A stretch of DNA of 64,000 nt from Sedimentitalea nanhaiensis DSM 24252. Lineage in GTDB: Bacteria; Pseudomonadota; Alphaproteobacteria; Rhodobacterales; Rhodobacteraceae. The DNA lies in the NCBI RefSeq assembly GCF_000473225.1, contig NZ_KI421509.1, positions 3,862,165-3,926,164 on the forward strand, in the 5' to 3' direction. Below are positions 27,018 to 36,076 of this stretch, in pieces. The notes under the pieces are model-generated. The model was not told the DNA's origin. It ran no database searches and saw nothing but the letters and a program-made list of their open reading frames with translations. Position 1 is the stretch's first letter; each line of letters opens with the position of its first letter. Made by a program: the position numbers and the translations under genes.

Positions 27018-27963
27018 ATTGGCCGATCCTTGGGTCTTGCTGTTGCTACCGCTGCCCCTTGCCGCGATCCGGCTGCTGGGAGCGCGCGCCAATGGCGGGA
27101 GGGCTCTCATGGTGCCCGAGCGGATCGGCGAGTCTCTGATCGGGGCGGGGGCGGGTGCCTCCACGGATCGGCCTGCGCGACTGACCCTGTGGGCTGTCTG
27201 GGTGCTGATGTTGCTGGCCCTGGCCGGGCCGCGTGACCTGTCGCCAGTTTCCGCGCTAAAGGTGAGCGGACGGGATCTGGCCATTGTGCTGGACCTGTCC
27301 GGATCAATGGTGCGGGACGATTTCGATCTGAACGGCGAGCGGATCACGCGTCTGCAGGCGGTCACAACCGTGGGCGCGGATTTTGCCCGCCGCCGGGGCG
27401 GGGACCGGGTGGCGCTGATCGTGTTCGGTTCAGAAGCGTATTACGCCGCGCCCTTCACCTTCGATGTCGAAGCGGTGGCCCGCCGCATCGAAGAGGCGAC
27501 CATCGGAATCTCCGGGCGCGCGACCAACATCTCGGATGGTTTGGGGCTGGCGCTGAAACGCATGGCCCGGTCCGATGCCGCCTCGCGGGTGGCGATCCTG
27601 CTGTCGGATGGCGTCAACAATGCGGGTGCGACCAACCCGCGCGGCGTTGCAGAGCTGGCCGCGCGGATGGGCGTGCGGGTTCACACTATTGCTCTGGGAC
27701 CCAAGGATCTGGACACCGCCGAAGCGGGTGAACGCGGCGTGGTCGACGCCCAGACTCTGCAGGCGATCTCGGAGGTTTCAGGCGGGCAGAGTTTCCGCGT
27801 TCGGACCACTCGGGACCTGGTTGCGGTGACCGAAGCGCTGGATCGGCTTGAGGCAAACCCGGCGGATGGTTTGGCCGCAGAAGTCTGGCGCGACTACTGG
27901 ATCTGGCCCGCCGCGCTGGCCGCCCTGCTGTGTCTGCTGCTGGCCTGGAGGGAGGCCGGATGA
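27010..27963 (+). CDS. VWA-domain protein, BatA/MxaC-like
   Basis: 317 aa. Two N-terminal hydrophobic segments and one C-terminal helix (WPAALAALLCLLLAW) flank a periplasmic von Willebrand A domain. Its MIDAS site reads VLDLSGSMVRDDF (DxSxS), with a supporting Thr in GRATNISDGLGLALK and Asp in ILLSDGVNNAG. It resembles BatA and MxaC, membrane partners of MoxR. All metal ligands are present. It overlaps the next gene by 4 nt. Confidence 0.9.
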   Translation: MFELADPWVLLLLPLPLAAIRLLGARANGGRALMVPERIGESLIGAGAGASTDRPARLTLWAVWVLMLLALAGPRDLSPVSALKVSGRDLAIVLDLSGSMVRDDFDLNGERITRLQAVTTVGADFARRRGGDRVALIVFGSEAYYAAPFTFDVEAVARRIEEATIGISGRATNISDGLGLALKRMARSDAASRVAILLSDGVNNAGATNPRGVAELAARMGVRVHTIALGPKDLDTAEAGERGVVDAQTLQAISEVSGGQSFRVRTTRDLVAVTEALDRLEANPADGLAAEVWRDYWIWPAALAALLCLLLAWREAG

Positions 27964-28859
27964 GTGCACTTGATCTGACCCTACTGCGCCCGCTGTGGCT
28001 GTTGGCGCTGATCGCTCTGGCTGCTTATGGCGGGTGGTTGTTTCGCTACCGGGGCGGATTGGGCGATTGGGCGCGCATCGCGAATCCGGAGTTGCTTCAG
28101 GCCCTGACGGTGCTGGGGCGGATCGATCCCGGTGCCAGCCGTCTGTCATCGGGGGCGGCGCTGGCGGCAGCGGCAATCGCGATGCTGGCGCTTTCCGGTC
28201 CGGCGTTTGAACGGCGTGACACGGTATCGTTTCGCAATCTTGATGGGGTTCTGTTTGTGGTCGATGCCTCGGCCAGCGTCACCGAGGATGCGCGCTGGAC
28301 GCAGATGTCGACCATGGGGCGGTTCGGTATTGCCGCGCTCGGCACGCGCCCGGGGGGCCTGATCGTCTATGGCGGTGACGCCTATGTCGCAACCGACATG
28401 ACCGCGGACAAGACACAGTTGGGGCAAACTTTTTCCCTGATCGACCCAAAGACCGTGCCCGATCCCGGTTCGCGCCCTGAACGCGGTCTGGAACTGGCGG
28501 TGCGGCTGCTGCAAGACGCCGGGGTGATTGCCGGCGATGTGGTCCTGTTCACCGATGGCGCGGGACTGGATGTACAGTCCCTGCAACAGACCGGGCGGAT
28601 CGCGGAACAGGGCGCGCGGCTGTCACTGGTCTCGCTCACGGATCCGACCCCGCAGATGCTGGCACATGCGGGGGTTGGTGATGGTCAGGTTTTTACGCTT
28701 GCGCAGACTGACGCATTGGCGGCCTGGTTGGGGGATGCGGCGCGCACTCGATTGCAGCAACAGGACTACCCGTTGTTGTTCTGGAAAGACTGCGGTCGCT
28801 ATTTGCTGGCGCTGGCCTTGTTTCCACTGCTTCTTCTGTTCCGAAGGTCACCGGCATGA
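27960..28859 (+). CDS. VWA-domain protein, BatB/MxaL-like
   Basis: 299 aa, second VWA protein of the operon. N-terminal hydrophobic segments are LLRPLWLLALIALAAYGGW and SSGAALAAAAIAMLALSG. The MIDAS motif is VVDASASVTED (DxSxS), and a final helix YLLALALFPLLLLF ends the protein. It probably forms a pair with the preceding VWA protein at the membrane. The ATG at 27960 overlaps the preceding stop (ATGA); the longer frame from 27930 is rejected. Confidence 0.88.
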   Translation: MSALDLTLLRPLWLLALIALAAYGGWLFRYRGGLGDWARIANPELLQALTVLGRIDPGASRLSSGAALAAAAIAMLALSGPAFERRDTVSFRNLDGVLFVVDASASVTEDARWTQMSTMGRFGIAALGTRPGGLIVYGGDAYVATDMTADKTQLGQTFSLIDPKTVPDPGSRPERGLELAVRLLQDAGVIAGDVVLFTDGAGLDVQSLQQTGRIAEQGARLSLVSLTDPTPQMLAHAGVGDGQVFTLAQTDALAAWLGDAARTRLQQQDYPLLFWKDCGRYLLALALFPLLLLFRRSPA

Positions 28860-29533
28860 GGGGCTTGGCGGCCCTCACCTTGGCCTGCCTGGTCTTGGCA
28901 TCGGTTTTGGGCGGCACCGCACCCTTTGGCCGCCTGTTGCTTGCGGCGGGCTTGCCGGGCCTGTCAGCAGGACTGTTTTCCGATCCCGGCTGGCGCGGCG
29001 TGGCGCTGTATCGTGCCAAGGACATGGCCGGCGCTGCGCAGGCTTTTGCCGAGGCCGGGGCACATTACAATCTGGGAAATGCCCAAGCGCAACGCGGAGC
29101 CTATGCCGCTGCGCTCGAATCCTATGACGTGGCAATCGCGGCGGGCAATCCGGATGCGCTCGCCAATTTCGAGGTGATCGCGGCCTTTTATGCCAGTCTT
29201 GGGATCGATCCGGACGCCTTGGCATTGTTTCCGGATCGGAAAGGCGAAGGTCCGCAGGCCGAGTCTTTCGTCGCACGCGGCGCTGCCCGCGCCGTCGGCA
29301 CCGGCAGTGATGTAACCAATGCCACCACCATGCTGAGCATGGCCGAACTGGCCAGTCGCGGCGAGCAGAAGGTGCGGCGCATCTTTGACGACAAGTTCAT
29401 GGTGGCCGACGACCGCTGGCTGCAACAGCTATCGGATGTACCGGGCGAATACCTGGCGGCGCGGATCGCCCATGAACACAAGCGCCGCGCCAAGCTGGGT
29501 CTGTCCGCCCCGGCACCGGAGGACCCGCGATGA
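28856..29533 (+). CDS. TPR-repeat protein, MxaK-like
   Basis: 225 aa with an N-terminal membrane anchor or signal (LAALTLACLVLASVLGG) and a short tetratricopeptide region at about 45-105 (YRAKDMAGAAQAFAEAGAHY, NLGNAQAQRGAYAAALESYD). This matches the TPR subunit (BatC or MxaK) placed after the VWA genes in this operon type. It overlaps neighbours by 4 nt on both sides. The C-terminal half has no recognisable domain. Confidence 0.82.
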   Translation: MRGLAALTLACLVLASVLGGTAPFGRLLLAAGLPGLSAGLFSDPGWRGVALYRAKDMAGAAQAFAEAGAHYNLGNAQAQRGAYAAALESYDVAIAAGNPDALANFEVIAAFYASLGIDPDALALFPDRKGEGPQAESFVARGAARAVGTGSDVTNATTMLSMAELASRGEQKVRRIFDDKFMVADDRWLQQLSDVPGEYLAARIAHEHKRRAKLGLSAPAPEDPR

Positions 29534-30720
29534 GATGGTTTCTGGCCGTACTGCTGATCTGGCCGCTGCATGCGCTGGCGCAATCGGACACCGTTCTGCC
29601 GGGCCAGCTGCAGCTGAGCGTGAGCGTGCAAGCCCCCCAAGCACAGAGATACGAGCGCGAGATGGTGTTAATTACGATCCGCGGCGTTTATCGACGTCAC
29701 ATCACACTTGAACGCCTGCAGCAGCCGGATTTCGAGGGGTTCAGCTGGACCCAGCTGGGGCAAGATACATGGACAGACACCCGGATCAATGGAGAAAAGG
29801 TCAAGGTCATGGAGCGGCGAATGGCGATCTATCCCGACCGCCCCGGCCGTTTGACCATCGGCCCCTTCGTGCATCATCTGACCCTGACGGACGAAGGTGA
29901 CGACTGGTTCGATTACCCGGTCCAATCCAAGCCGGTGACGATCTCGGTTGATCCCGCTCCGGCACAGGGTGCCGACGGCTGGTGGTTCCCGACCGCGCGG
30001 CTGAAGGTGGCCGACCATTGGTCGAATACGCCCGACCAGCTCGCGCCGGGTGAAGGCGTGCTGCGCATGATACGTGTCACGGCGTTGGGGGTCACGCCCG
30101 AGATGATCCCGCCAATGCCAGACTTGCGCTCGCCTTCGGCAATGATCTTTCCGCATCCGGACAAGCGCCTGATTGAACTGACACCCAACGGGCCGGTGAC
30201 CCATGCGTTCTGGCGCTGGACCATCCGGCCAACCAATGGCACATCCACCATTGTCGAACCCTTCACGCTATCCTATTTCGACACCGCCTTGCGCGAACAG
30301 CGCACGGTGGCGATTTCGGCGCAGCGTGTCGCCTATGGGGCCGATGGTGTGCCTGATCCGACCGCCCGAACCGGACCACCGCCGCCACCCGCAACTCTGC
30401 CGGGCTGGCCGGTTGCGGCACTTGCCATGGCGGTATTTGGCCTCGGGTCGGCAGTTGCGGTTAAGGGCTGGCGGCCGGTCGGGATACGCGCCTTGCATCG
30501 GTTTTCCGTTCTCGACCCGGCGGTGCGGCAGTTGCGCCAGGCCGCACGCTCCGGCCGTCTGGAAACGGTTCGACGCAGCGCGGCGGCATTGCTGCGGCGC
30601 GACGGCCCGTCTGCAAAACGTGTTCAGATGCTGGCCGATCTGGACCGCGCAATTTATGCCCCAAATGCGCCGAAACCGAACCTCACGGCCTTTGCCCGAT
30701 CCTTCATGAGAGCGGGCTAG
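29530..30720 (+). CDS. BatD-like periplasmic protein
   Basis: 396 aa with signal peptide ending ALAQSD, a beta-rich periplasmic region and a C-terminal membrane helix at about 295-315 (WPVAALAMAVFGLGSAVAV). About 75 cytoplasmic residues follow. This topology and the position at the end of a MoxR-VWA operon fit BatD. The family is thought to act with BatA and BatB in stress or enzyme maturation; here a link to methanol dehydrogenase is inferred from context. Confidence 0.82.
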   Translation: MRWFLAVLLIWPLHALAQSDTVLPGQLQLSVSVQAPQAQRYEREMVLITIRGVYRRHITLERLQQPDFEGFSWTQLGQDTWTDTRINGEKVKVMERRMAIYPDRPGRLTIGPFVHHLTLTDEGDDWFDYPVQSKPVTISVDPAPAQGADGWWFPTARLKVADHWSNTPDQLAPGEGVLRMIRVTALGVTPEMIPPMPDLRSPSAMIFPHPDKRLIELTPNGPVTHAFWRWTIRPTNGTSTIVEPFTLSYFDTALREQRTVAISAQRVAYGADGVPDPTARTGPPPPPATLPGWPVAALAMAVFGLGSAVAVKGWRPVGIRALHRFSVLDPAVRQLRQAARSGRLETVRRSAAALLRRDGPSAKRVQMLADLDRAIYAPNAPKPNLTAFARSFMRAG

Positions 30721-30822
30721 AGCGTATCCAGGGTATCGGAAGTGCAAAAACCCGCTGCCGAGTCACCGAGTACGGTTGAAATATGTCACCGTTGGGCTAG
30801 CCTTCTGTTGGGAGGACGACCA

Positions 30823-31548
30823 ATGCGACATATGAATGTAACGGCCCCGCCGGGTTCGGTATCATCGGTTCTGATCGTTGATGATCACCCCCTCTACAGT
30901 GACGCGCTGGCCTCTGCGCTGACGCTGGTGTTTCCGAACAGCGCCATCCGGCAGGCCCGGACTTTGGGCGAAGCCTTGGCCGCTCTGGAGACCGACCTGC
31001 GCCCGGATCTGGTGATGTTCGATCTGAAACTGCCCGATGTCACCGGCATTTCCGGGTTTGTCAGCCTGCGCGCACGACTGCCGGATACGCCGATTCTTGT
31101 GATTTCCTCGCTGGCCTCGGTCGAATTGGTGCAATCGCTTTTAGCAGAAGGCGCGGCCGGCTTTCTGAGCAAGGATGCCTCGGCGCAGACCCTGAAGACT
31201 GTGCTGACTGAAATCGCCGCAGGGCGGAAATATGTGCCCAAAAGCTATCGTATGCCCGAAGGCAGCGCACAAAAGACGGTCAGCGGCGAAGCGGTGCACC
31301 CGAAACTGGCCGCGCTGACACCGCAACAGCAGCGCATCATGAAACTGATTTGCGCCGGCAAACCGAATAAGCAGATCGCCTATGAGTTGTCGCTGGCCGA
31401 AGCCACGGTCAAGGCCCATATCACGGCCCTGCTGCGTCGGCTTGGGGTGCAGAACCGCACCCAGGCCGCAGTGATGGTGGAAAGTGCAGTGCTCGCGGCA
31501 GCCAAAGGCGATGACATGCCCGAAGCACGCGTGTTTCTGAACCAATAG
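30823..31548 (+). CDS. NarL/LuxR-type response regulator, FlhR-like
   Basis: 241 aa. Receiver domain with phosphoacceptor Asp67 (LVMFDLKLPD), acidic pocket Asp20-Asp21 and Lys in LSKDAS. The C-terminal LuxR-type HTH is at about 160-225 (LTPQQQRIMKLICAGKPNKQ, then ATVKAHITALLRRLGV). GGAGG sits 7 nt before the ATG at 30823; the longer frame from 30742 is rejected. It is the first gene of a regulator-FIST-hybrid kinase operon. FlhR/FlhS of Paracoccus control methanol and formaldehyde oxidation genes; the equivalence here is inferred from architecture and neighbours. Confidence 0.88.
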   Translation: MRHMNVTAPPGSVSSVLIVDDHPLYSDALASALTLVFPNSAIRQARTLGEALAALETDLRPDLVMFDLKLPDVTGISGFVSLRARLPDTPILVISSLASVELVQSLLAEGAAGFLSKDASAQTLKTVLTEIAAGRKYVPKSYRMPEGSAQKTVSGEAVHPKLAALTPQQQRIMKLICAGKPNKQIAYELSLAEATVKAHITALLRRLGVQNRTQAAVMVESAVLAAAKGDDMPEARVFLNQ

Positions 31549-31554
31549 ACGCAG

Positions 31555-32712
31555 ATGCGAAACGCTCTATCGGACCCCAGTTTTGTCAAGGTCGCCTGCT
31601 CCAGCGCGGGCAATGCCGTGGATGCCGTGCACGAGGTAGCGGCACAGATTGATGCCACCGATACCTGTTTTGCACTGGCCTTTGCGCCAGAAGGGTACGA
31701 TCTGGACGCGCTGGCCCAAGGGCTGGATGCGGCGTTGGGCGGGGTTCCGGTGTTCGGTTGCACGACGGCCGGTCAGATCACGCCGCAGGGATATGAGACC
31801 GACACTTTGTTGCTTCTGGCCTTTCCCAAGGCCCATTTCCGCTGTGCCTCGATGCTGATCGAACCGCTGGCCCCGCTGTCGATCCCCGAGATCGCAGCCA
31901 TGGCGAAACGCCACACTGACCGATTCTCTCACACCGCAAGCTGGAATCGCCTGGCGCTGATTTTCTCGGACGGGCTGTCCAAACAAGAGGATCTTCTGGT
32001 CTCGACCCTGGAAACCGTTCTGGATGGGCTGCCGATCTTTGGTGGCTCGGCAGCCGACGGGCTGCTGTTCGAAAAGACCTTTGTGCTGCACGGGGGCCGG
32101 TTTCACCGCAATGCGGCGGTTCTGTTGCTGCTCGAGACCAATCTGCAATTTCAGGGGCTGGGGTTCGACCATTTTCTGCCCGGCGAGACGCAGTTGGTGA
32201 TCACCCGCGCCAATCCCGAAGACCGGCTGGTCTATGAAATCAACGGTGCCCCGGCAGCGGATGAATATGCAAGGCTGGTAGGCTGTTCCGTCGCCCAGCT
32301 GTCGCCGCAGATATTTGCAGAAAACCCGATGCTGGTGCGGCACAACATGAACTATTACGTTCGGGCCGTCAGCGATGTCACCGACAGCCACGCGCTGTCG
32401 TTTCTGGCGGCGATAGATGACGGGCTGATCATGACACTGGGCCGTGGACAAGAGATCATCGAGACGCTGGAAGCCGGCCTGAGCATCAGCGACGCCCAAG
32501 GCCGACAACCCGATTTCATCCTTGGGTTTGACTGTGTGCTGCGCAAGCTCGAAATCGAGCAAAAGCAGTTGGGCGCGGCGGTGTCGGGCATTTTTCGCAA
32601 TCGGAGGGTCCTTGGATTCAACACCTTTGGTGAACAACATTGCGGTGTCCATATGAATCAAACCTTTGTCGGCGTAGCCTTTTTTGAGTCGAACAAGGGG
32701 CATCCGCTGTGA
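31555..32712 (+). CDS. FIST-domain signal protein
   Basis: 385 aa with FIST N-terminal (about 30-215) and FIST C-terminal (about 225-365) domains. Typical segments are GVPVFGCTTAGQITPQGY, LPIFGGSAADGLLFEKT and FILGFDCVLRKLE. FIST proteins are predicted ligand sensors for small molecules. Those linked to kinases are thought to pass ligand status to the kinase. It begins 6 nt after the regulator and overlaps the kinase gene by 4 nt (GTGA), so the three proteins probably act as one pathway. Confidence 0.9.
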   Translation: MRNALSDPSFVKVACSSAGNAVDAVHEVAAQIDATDTCFALAFAPEGYDLDALAQGLDAALGGVPVFGCTTAGQITPQGYETDTLLLLAFPKAHFRCASMLIEPLAPLSIPEIAAMAKRHTDRFSHTASWNRLALIFSDGLSKQEDLLVSTLETVLDGLPIFGGSAADGLLFEKTFVLHGGRFHRNAAVLLLLETNLQFQGLGFDHFLPGETQLVITRANPEDRLVYEINGAPAADEYARLVGCSVAQLSPQIFAENPMLVRHNMNYYVRAVSDVTDSHALSFLAAIDDGLIMTLGRGQEIIETLEAGLSISDAQGRQPDFILGFDCVLRKLEIEQKQLGAAVSGIFRNRRVLGFNTFGEQHCGVHMNQTFVGVAFFESNKGHPL

Positions 32713-34973
32713 CGATGATCAACGCGGACGACCCGCTTAGCATACAGATCGCCAAACAGGCCAAGATCATCGACGCCCTGGTGCGCCGGGCAAACCGGCA
32801 GACCGAGGTCGGCCCTTCGGCCTATAATGCCTTTCAATCCGCCATCGAATTGCAGGAAAAGGTTGCCGCTCAAAGCCGGGATCTGGAACGCGCCGCGACG
32901 GAGCTGGAAAGCGCGCGTTATGAACGCGAGCGGTCTCGCAAGAACCTGGCCGATGCGCTGTCGTCAATGGAAGAGGGGTTTGCCCTGTTCACCGATGGGC
33001 AACTGGATATCTGCAACGAATTGTTCCGCGCCTTGCTGCCGGATGTGTCGCCGCAGGTGGTGCCGGGTCTGCCCTTGCCAGCCTATATCGATCTGCTGCC
33101 CCAAAGTGCTCATCTGGTTTCCATCGACGGCAAGCTGAGCGCTTCGGTATCGACCTTGATGGCGGGAACCGGGGGGACCTCAATGGTGTCGTTGCTGATC
33201 GAGCTGACCAGCGACCGCTGGTATCAGATGAGCGTGCAACGGACCGGGTCGGACAGCATCGTGCTCTTGCTGACCGAAATAACCTCTATCGTGCGGCAAA
33301 ACCGGGCGGAAAAGGAAAACCTGATTGGGCGGCAAGCAGACTATCTGCAGGCGGTGTTTCAGAACATGACTTCGGGCGTCTGCACCTTTTCCGCAGATGG
33401 CGAAGTGATGATGCAAAACGACCGGTTCCGGCAGATCCTGGGGGTTCCGGTAACGGTTCTGCGCAAGGGCGCAACCTTGCAGCGGCTGCTGGAATTCATG
33501 CGGACCCATGCGCTGATCGGGAACGATGCGATGCTGCGGGCCGACTCGTGGCGGCAGCAGCTCAGGGATCAGGGTTGGGTGCGCAAACGGGTCCGCCACG
33601 GTGCAGGCCGGATGCTGGAAGTGCAGGCAAACGCGTTGCCAGACGGCGGATTGTTGGTCGAACTCAAGGACGTGACCTTGGAACATCGCGCCACGGAACT
33701 GCTGGAAAATCGGGTGCTGGAACGCACCGCCGAGTTGACCCGCGCGAACCTGCGGCTGACCGAGCAATTTGACGAAAAGGCCCGCGTCGAAGAAGCCCTG
33801 CGGCTGGCCAAGGAGCGCGCCGAGGCGGCAGTCTCGTCCAAGACCCGGTTCCTGGCGGCTGCCAGTCACGACCTTTTGCAGCCAATCAACGCCGCAAAGC
33901 TGTTGATTTCCACGCTAAAGGAATCTGCGCATGACACCGATCTGCTGCCCACGGTCGAGCGGTTGAATGGCGCTTTCGAATCTACCGAGCAGCTGCTGCA
34001 TTCGTTGTTGGACATTTCACGGCTCGACAGCGCCGAGGCAGATGCCGTGACGCCTTCGGTGGTCGATCTGGGCTCATTGATAGAAGGGATCAATGCCGAT
34101 CAATCCACGGTCGCGGAACAAAAAAACGTGCGGCTCTGCATGGTTCCCTGTTCGGTATCCGTGCGCTCGGATCCGGTCTATTTGCTGCGGTCGGTGCAGA
34201 ACCTGGTGGTGAACGCGATCCAGTACACCCATCCGGGAGGGCGGGTTCTGGTCGGGTGTCGGCGTCACGGGCAAAAAGTCATTTTACAGGTCTGGGACAC
34301 CGGCATCGGCATCGCGCTCAAAGACCAACAACGCATCTTCGAAGAGTTCACCCGCGCGCCCAACGTTCCCCTGGGGTCGGGTATGGGCCTGGGTCTGTCG
34401 GTGGTCGAACGTGCCTGCCGACATTTGGGACACCGGCTTTGGGTGCGATCCAAACCGGGCACCGGGTCGGTGTTCAGCATCGAAATGGACGTGGTCGAAG
34501 GTCACCGGATGGAACCGGATCCCGATGTGCTGGCCGGGGAAGCAGGGGACTTGCCGCTGAATCACATCGTGATGCTGATCGAAAATGACGCGGATGTGCT
34601 GTTTGCCACCGCGCAACGGCTGGAACGCTGGGGCGCATCGGTTCTGGCCGCGCAATCGACACAAGAAGCGCTGGCCTACGTGCGCGATATGGGCATGGCC
34701 CCGGACATCATCCTGGCGGATTACCAGCTAAGCGATAGCGACGACGGGGTGCGGGCCATCGCCGCGCTCCGCGAGGAGACCGGAACGCGGATACCGGCGA
34801 TCATGATCACCGCCGACCGCAGCGAGGTATTGCGTCGCACGGGGGTCAGGAACGACTTTTCCGTCATGCCCAAACCGGTACGGCTGTCGCGCCTTCGTGC
34901 CCTGATCGATTGGAAAATCCGCTGGCCTCCGTCCAAAGCCAACGGTGTTGAAGACACACAGGAGCAGGCATAG
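32709..34973 (+). CDS. Hybrid sensor histidine kinase, FlhS-like
   Basis: 754-aa soluble kinase without membrane helices. The N-terminal coiled coil is at about 40-90. Two PAS-like regions follow (SMEEGFALFTDGQLDICNEL, then MTSGVCTFSADGEVMMQNDR) and a second coiled coil. His387 lies in AASHDLLQPINAAKL, then the ATPase (NLVVNAIQYTHPGG, WDTGIGI, GSGMGLGLSV). A C-terminal receiver at about 618-735 has Asp in ILADYQLSD and Lys in VMPKPV. The DLLQPINAAK box is typical of the NahK/FlhS kinase class. A GTG start overlaps the FIST stop; the ATG at 32715 is an alternative. Confidence 0.88.
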   Translation: MTMINADDPLSIQIAKQAKIIDALVRRANRQTEVGPSAYNAFQSAIELQEKVAAQSRDLERAATELESARYERERSRKNLADALSSMEEGFALFTDGQLDICNELFRALLPDVSPQVVPGLPLPAYIDLLPQSAHLVSIDGKLSASVSTLMAGTGGTSMVSLLIELTSDRWYQMSVQRTGSDSIVLLLTEITSIVRQNRAEKENLIGRQADYLQAVFQNMTSGVCTFSADGEVMMQNDRFRQILGVPVTVLRKGATLQRLLEFMRTHALIGNDAMLRADSWRQQLRDQGWVRKRVRHGAGRMLEVQANALPDGGLLVELKDVTLEHRATELLENRVLERTAELTRANLRLTEQFDEKARVEEALRLAKERAEAAVSSKTRFLAAASHDLLQPINAAKLLISTLKESAHDTDLLPTVERLNGAFESTEQLLHSLLDISRLDSAEADAVTPSVVDLGSLIEGINADQSTVAEQKNVRLCMVPCSVSVRSDPVYLLRSVQNLVVNAIQYTHPGGRVLVGCRRHGQKVILQVWDTGIGIALKDQQRIFEEFTRAPNVPLGSGMGLGLSVVERACRHLGHRLWVRSKPGTGSVFSIEMDVVEGHRMEPDPDVLAGEAGDLPLNHIVMLIENDADVLFATAQRLERWGASVLAAQSTQEALAYVRDMGMAPDIILADYQLSDSDDGVRAIAALREETGTRIPAIMITADRSEVLRRTGVRNDFSVMPKPVRLSRLRALIDWKIRWPPSKANGVEDTQEQA

Positions 34974-35034
34974 ACAAAAGTCGCCCATGACAGTCCCGAG
35001 AACAGGGCTAAGCTGGAGGCCGGAAGGATTCAGG

Positions 35035-35709
35035 ATGTTGAAAACGCTGATGCTGACGCTGTCCGCTATGGTGCTGGTTGGGTCACTGACCGCCAGTTCT
35101 GCCGCGGAAACAAAGACCTACGATCTTCTCTTCCGTACTGGAACGCTTGACCGGATCGAACGGGGCACCGAATTGATCTATAGCCGTCGGGTGCGGAACG
35201 CGCTGGACGATCAGGCGGCCACACGCGGCACTGGCGATGTCGCGCTGGTGGTCAAACCGGGCGAACCTGCAATGGCGGAACTTGATTTTCGTCAAGAAGC
35301 CAAACATCGTTCGCTGGGGCGGTTTCCGGCCAGCGTCGGTAATCCAATGATCATGTATTTCTATGAAACGGTGATCCGCGACATGGCCGCAAGTGCGGGT
35401 GGCAGCCCATTCTATATCCGTAACCGTGTAAAAGAGATCCTGACCGAACAAGGCGAGGTGAAAACCACTCAATCCCAGTACGAGGGGCGGACAATCTCCG
35501 TACAGACAGTGCGTCTGCGCCCTTTTGCCGACGACCCGAACCGGGACCGGATGCAGGGTTTTGACGATCTGGAGTTGAGAGTTTCCATGTCCGATGCCGT
35601 TCCGGGCTGGTACCTGAGCCTGGTTGCAGAGGCACCGAACCCGACCGGAAAGGGTGCCCCGACGTACCTCTTGGAACTGCAGTTTGACCGGTTGGAAGCC
35701 GTACAATGA
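35035..35709 (+). CDS. Conserved secreted protein of unknown function
   Basis: 224 aa with a clear signal peptide (LMLTLSAMVLVGSLTASSAAE). The mature part is mixed alpha/beta and no domain was recognised. Segments such as YDLLFRTGTLDRIERGTELIY and a C-terminal APTYLLELQFDRLE suggest a lipocalin-like or DUF3108-like beta structure, but this is a guess. The ATG at 35035 has GGAAGGA upstream. It overlaps the next small secreted protein by 4 nt. Confidence 0.72.
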   Translation: MLKTLMLTLSAMVLVGSLTASSAAETKTYDLLFRTGTLDRIERGTELIYSRRVRNALDDQAATRGTGDVALVVKPGEPAMAELDFRQEAKHRSLGRFPASVGNPMIMYFYETVIRDMAASAGGSPFYIRNRVKEILTEQGEVKTTQSQYEGRTISVQTVRLRPFADDPNRDRMQGFDDLELRVSMSDAVPGWYLSLVAEAPNPTGKGAPTYLLELQFDRLEAVQ

Positions 35710-36059
35710 AACATCTGGCCTTTGTGATCGCGACCTTGGTCAGCCTCCCTGGCGGGGCTTGGGCCCAAAGCGTCGCCGAACGGCTGAATGACTATCCCAC
35801 AGCCGCACGGGCGGACTATGTCTTTGCCTGCATGGCAACCAATGGGCAAAGCCGCCTGATGCTGGAACGCTGTGCCTGTTCAATTGACGAGATCGCCTCG
35901 ATCCTGCCCTATGAGCGGTATGTGCAGGCGGAAACGGTGCTGTCTATGCGCCGGGTGGGAGGCGAGCGCATGGCGGTCTTTAACAGCGCTGTAGCGGCGC
36001 AAACACCCGTCGCCGACCTGCGCCGCGCACAGGCCGAAGCCGAGATTATCTGTTTCTGA
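35706..36059 (+). CDS. Small secreted protein of unknown function
   Basis: 117 aa with signal peptide ending AWAQS. Four cysteines (in VFACMATNG, LERCACSID and the C-terminal EIICF) suggest disulfides or metal binding. No family recognised. It is coupled to the preceding gene by a 4-nt overlap and converges on the SoxYZ-like gene, placing it in the methanol-oxidation region. Confidence 0.7.
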   Translation: MKHLAFVIATLVSLPGGAWAQSVAERLNDYPTAARADYVFACMATNGQSRLMLERCACSIDEIASILPYERYVQAETVLSMRRVGGERMAVFNSAVAAQTPVADLRRAQAEAEIICF

Positions 36060-36076
36060 ACGGCCCGAAGCCTGCC

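Noticed and set aside
31567-32703. Minus-strand 378-codon frame
   Set aside because: Antisense shadow of the FIST protein gene.
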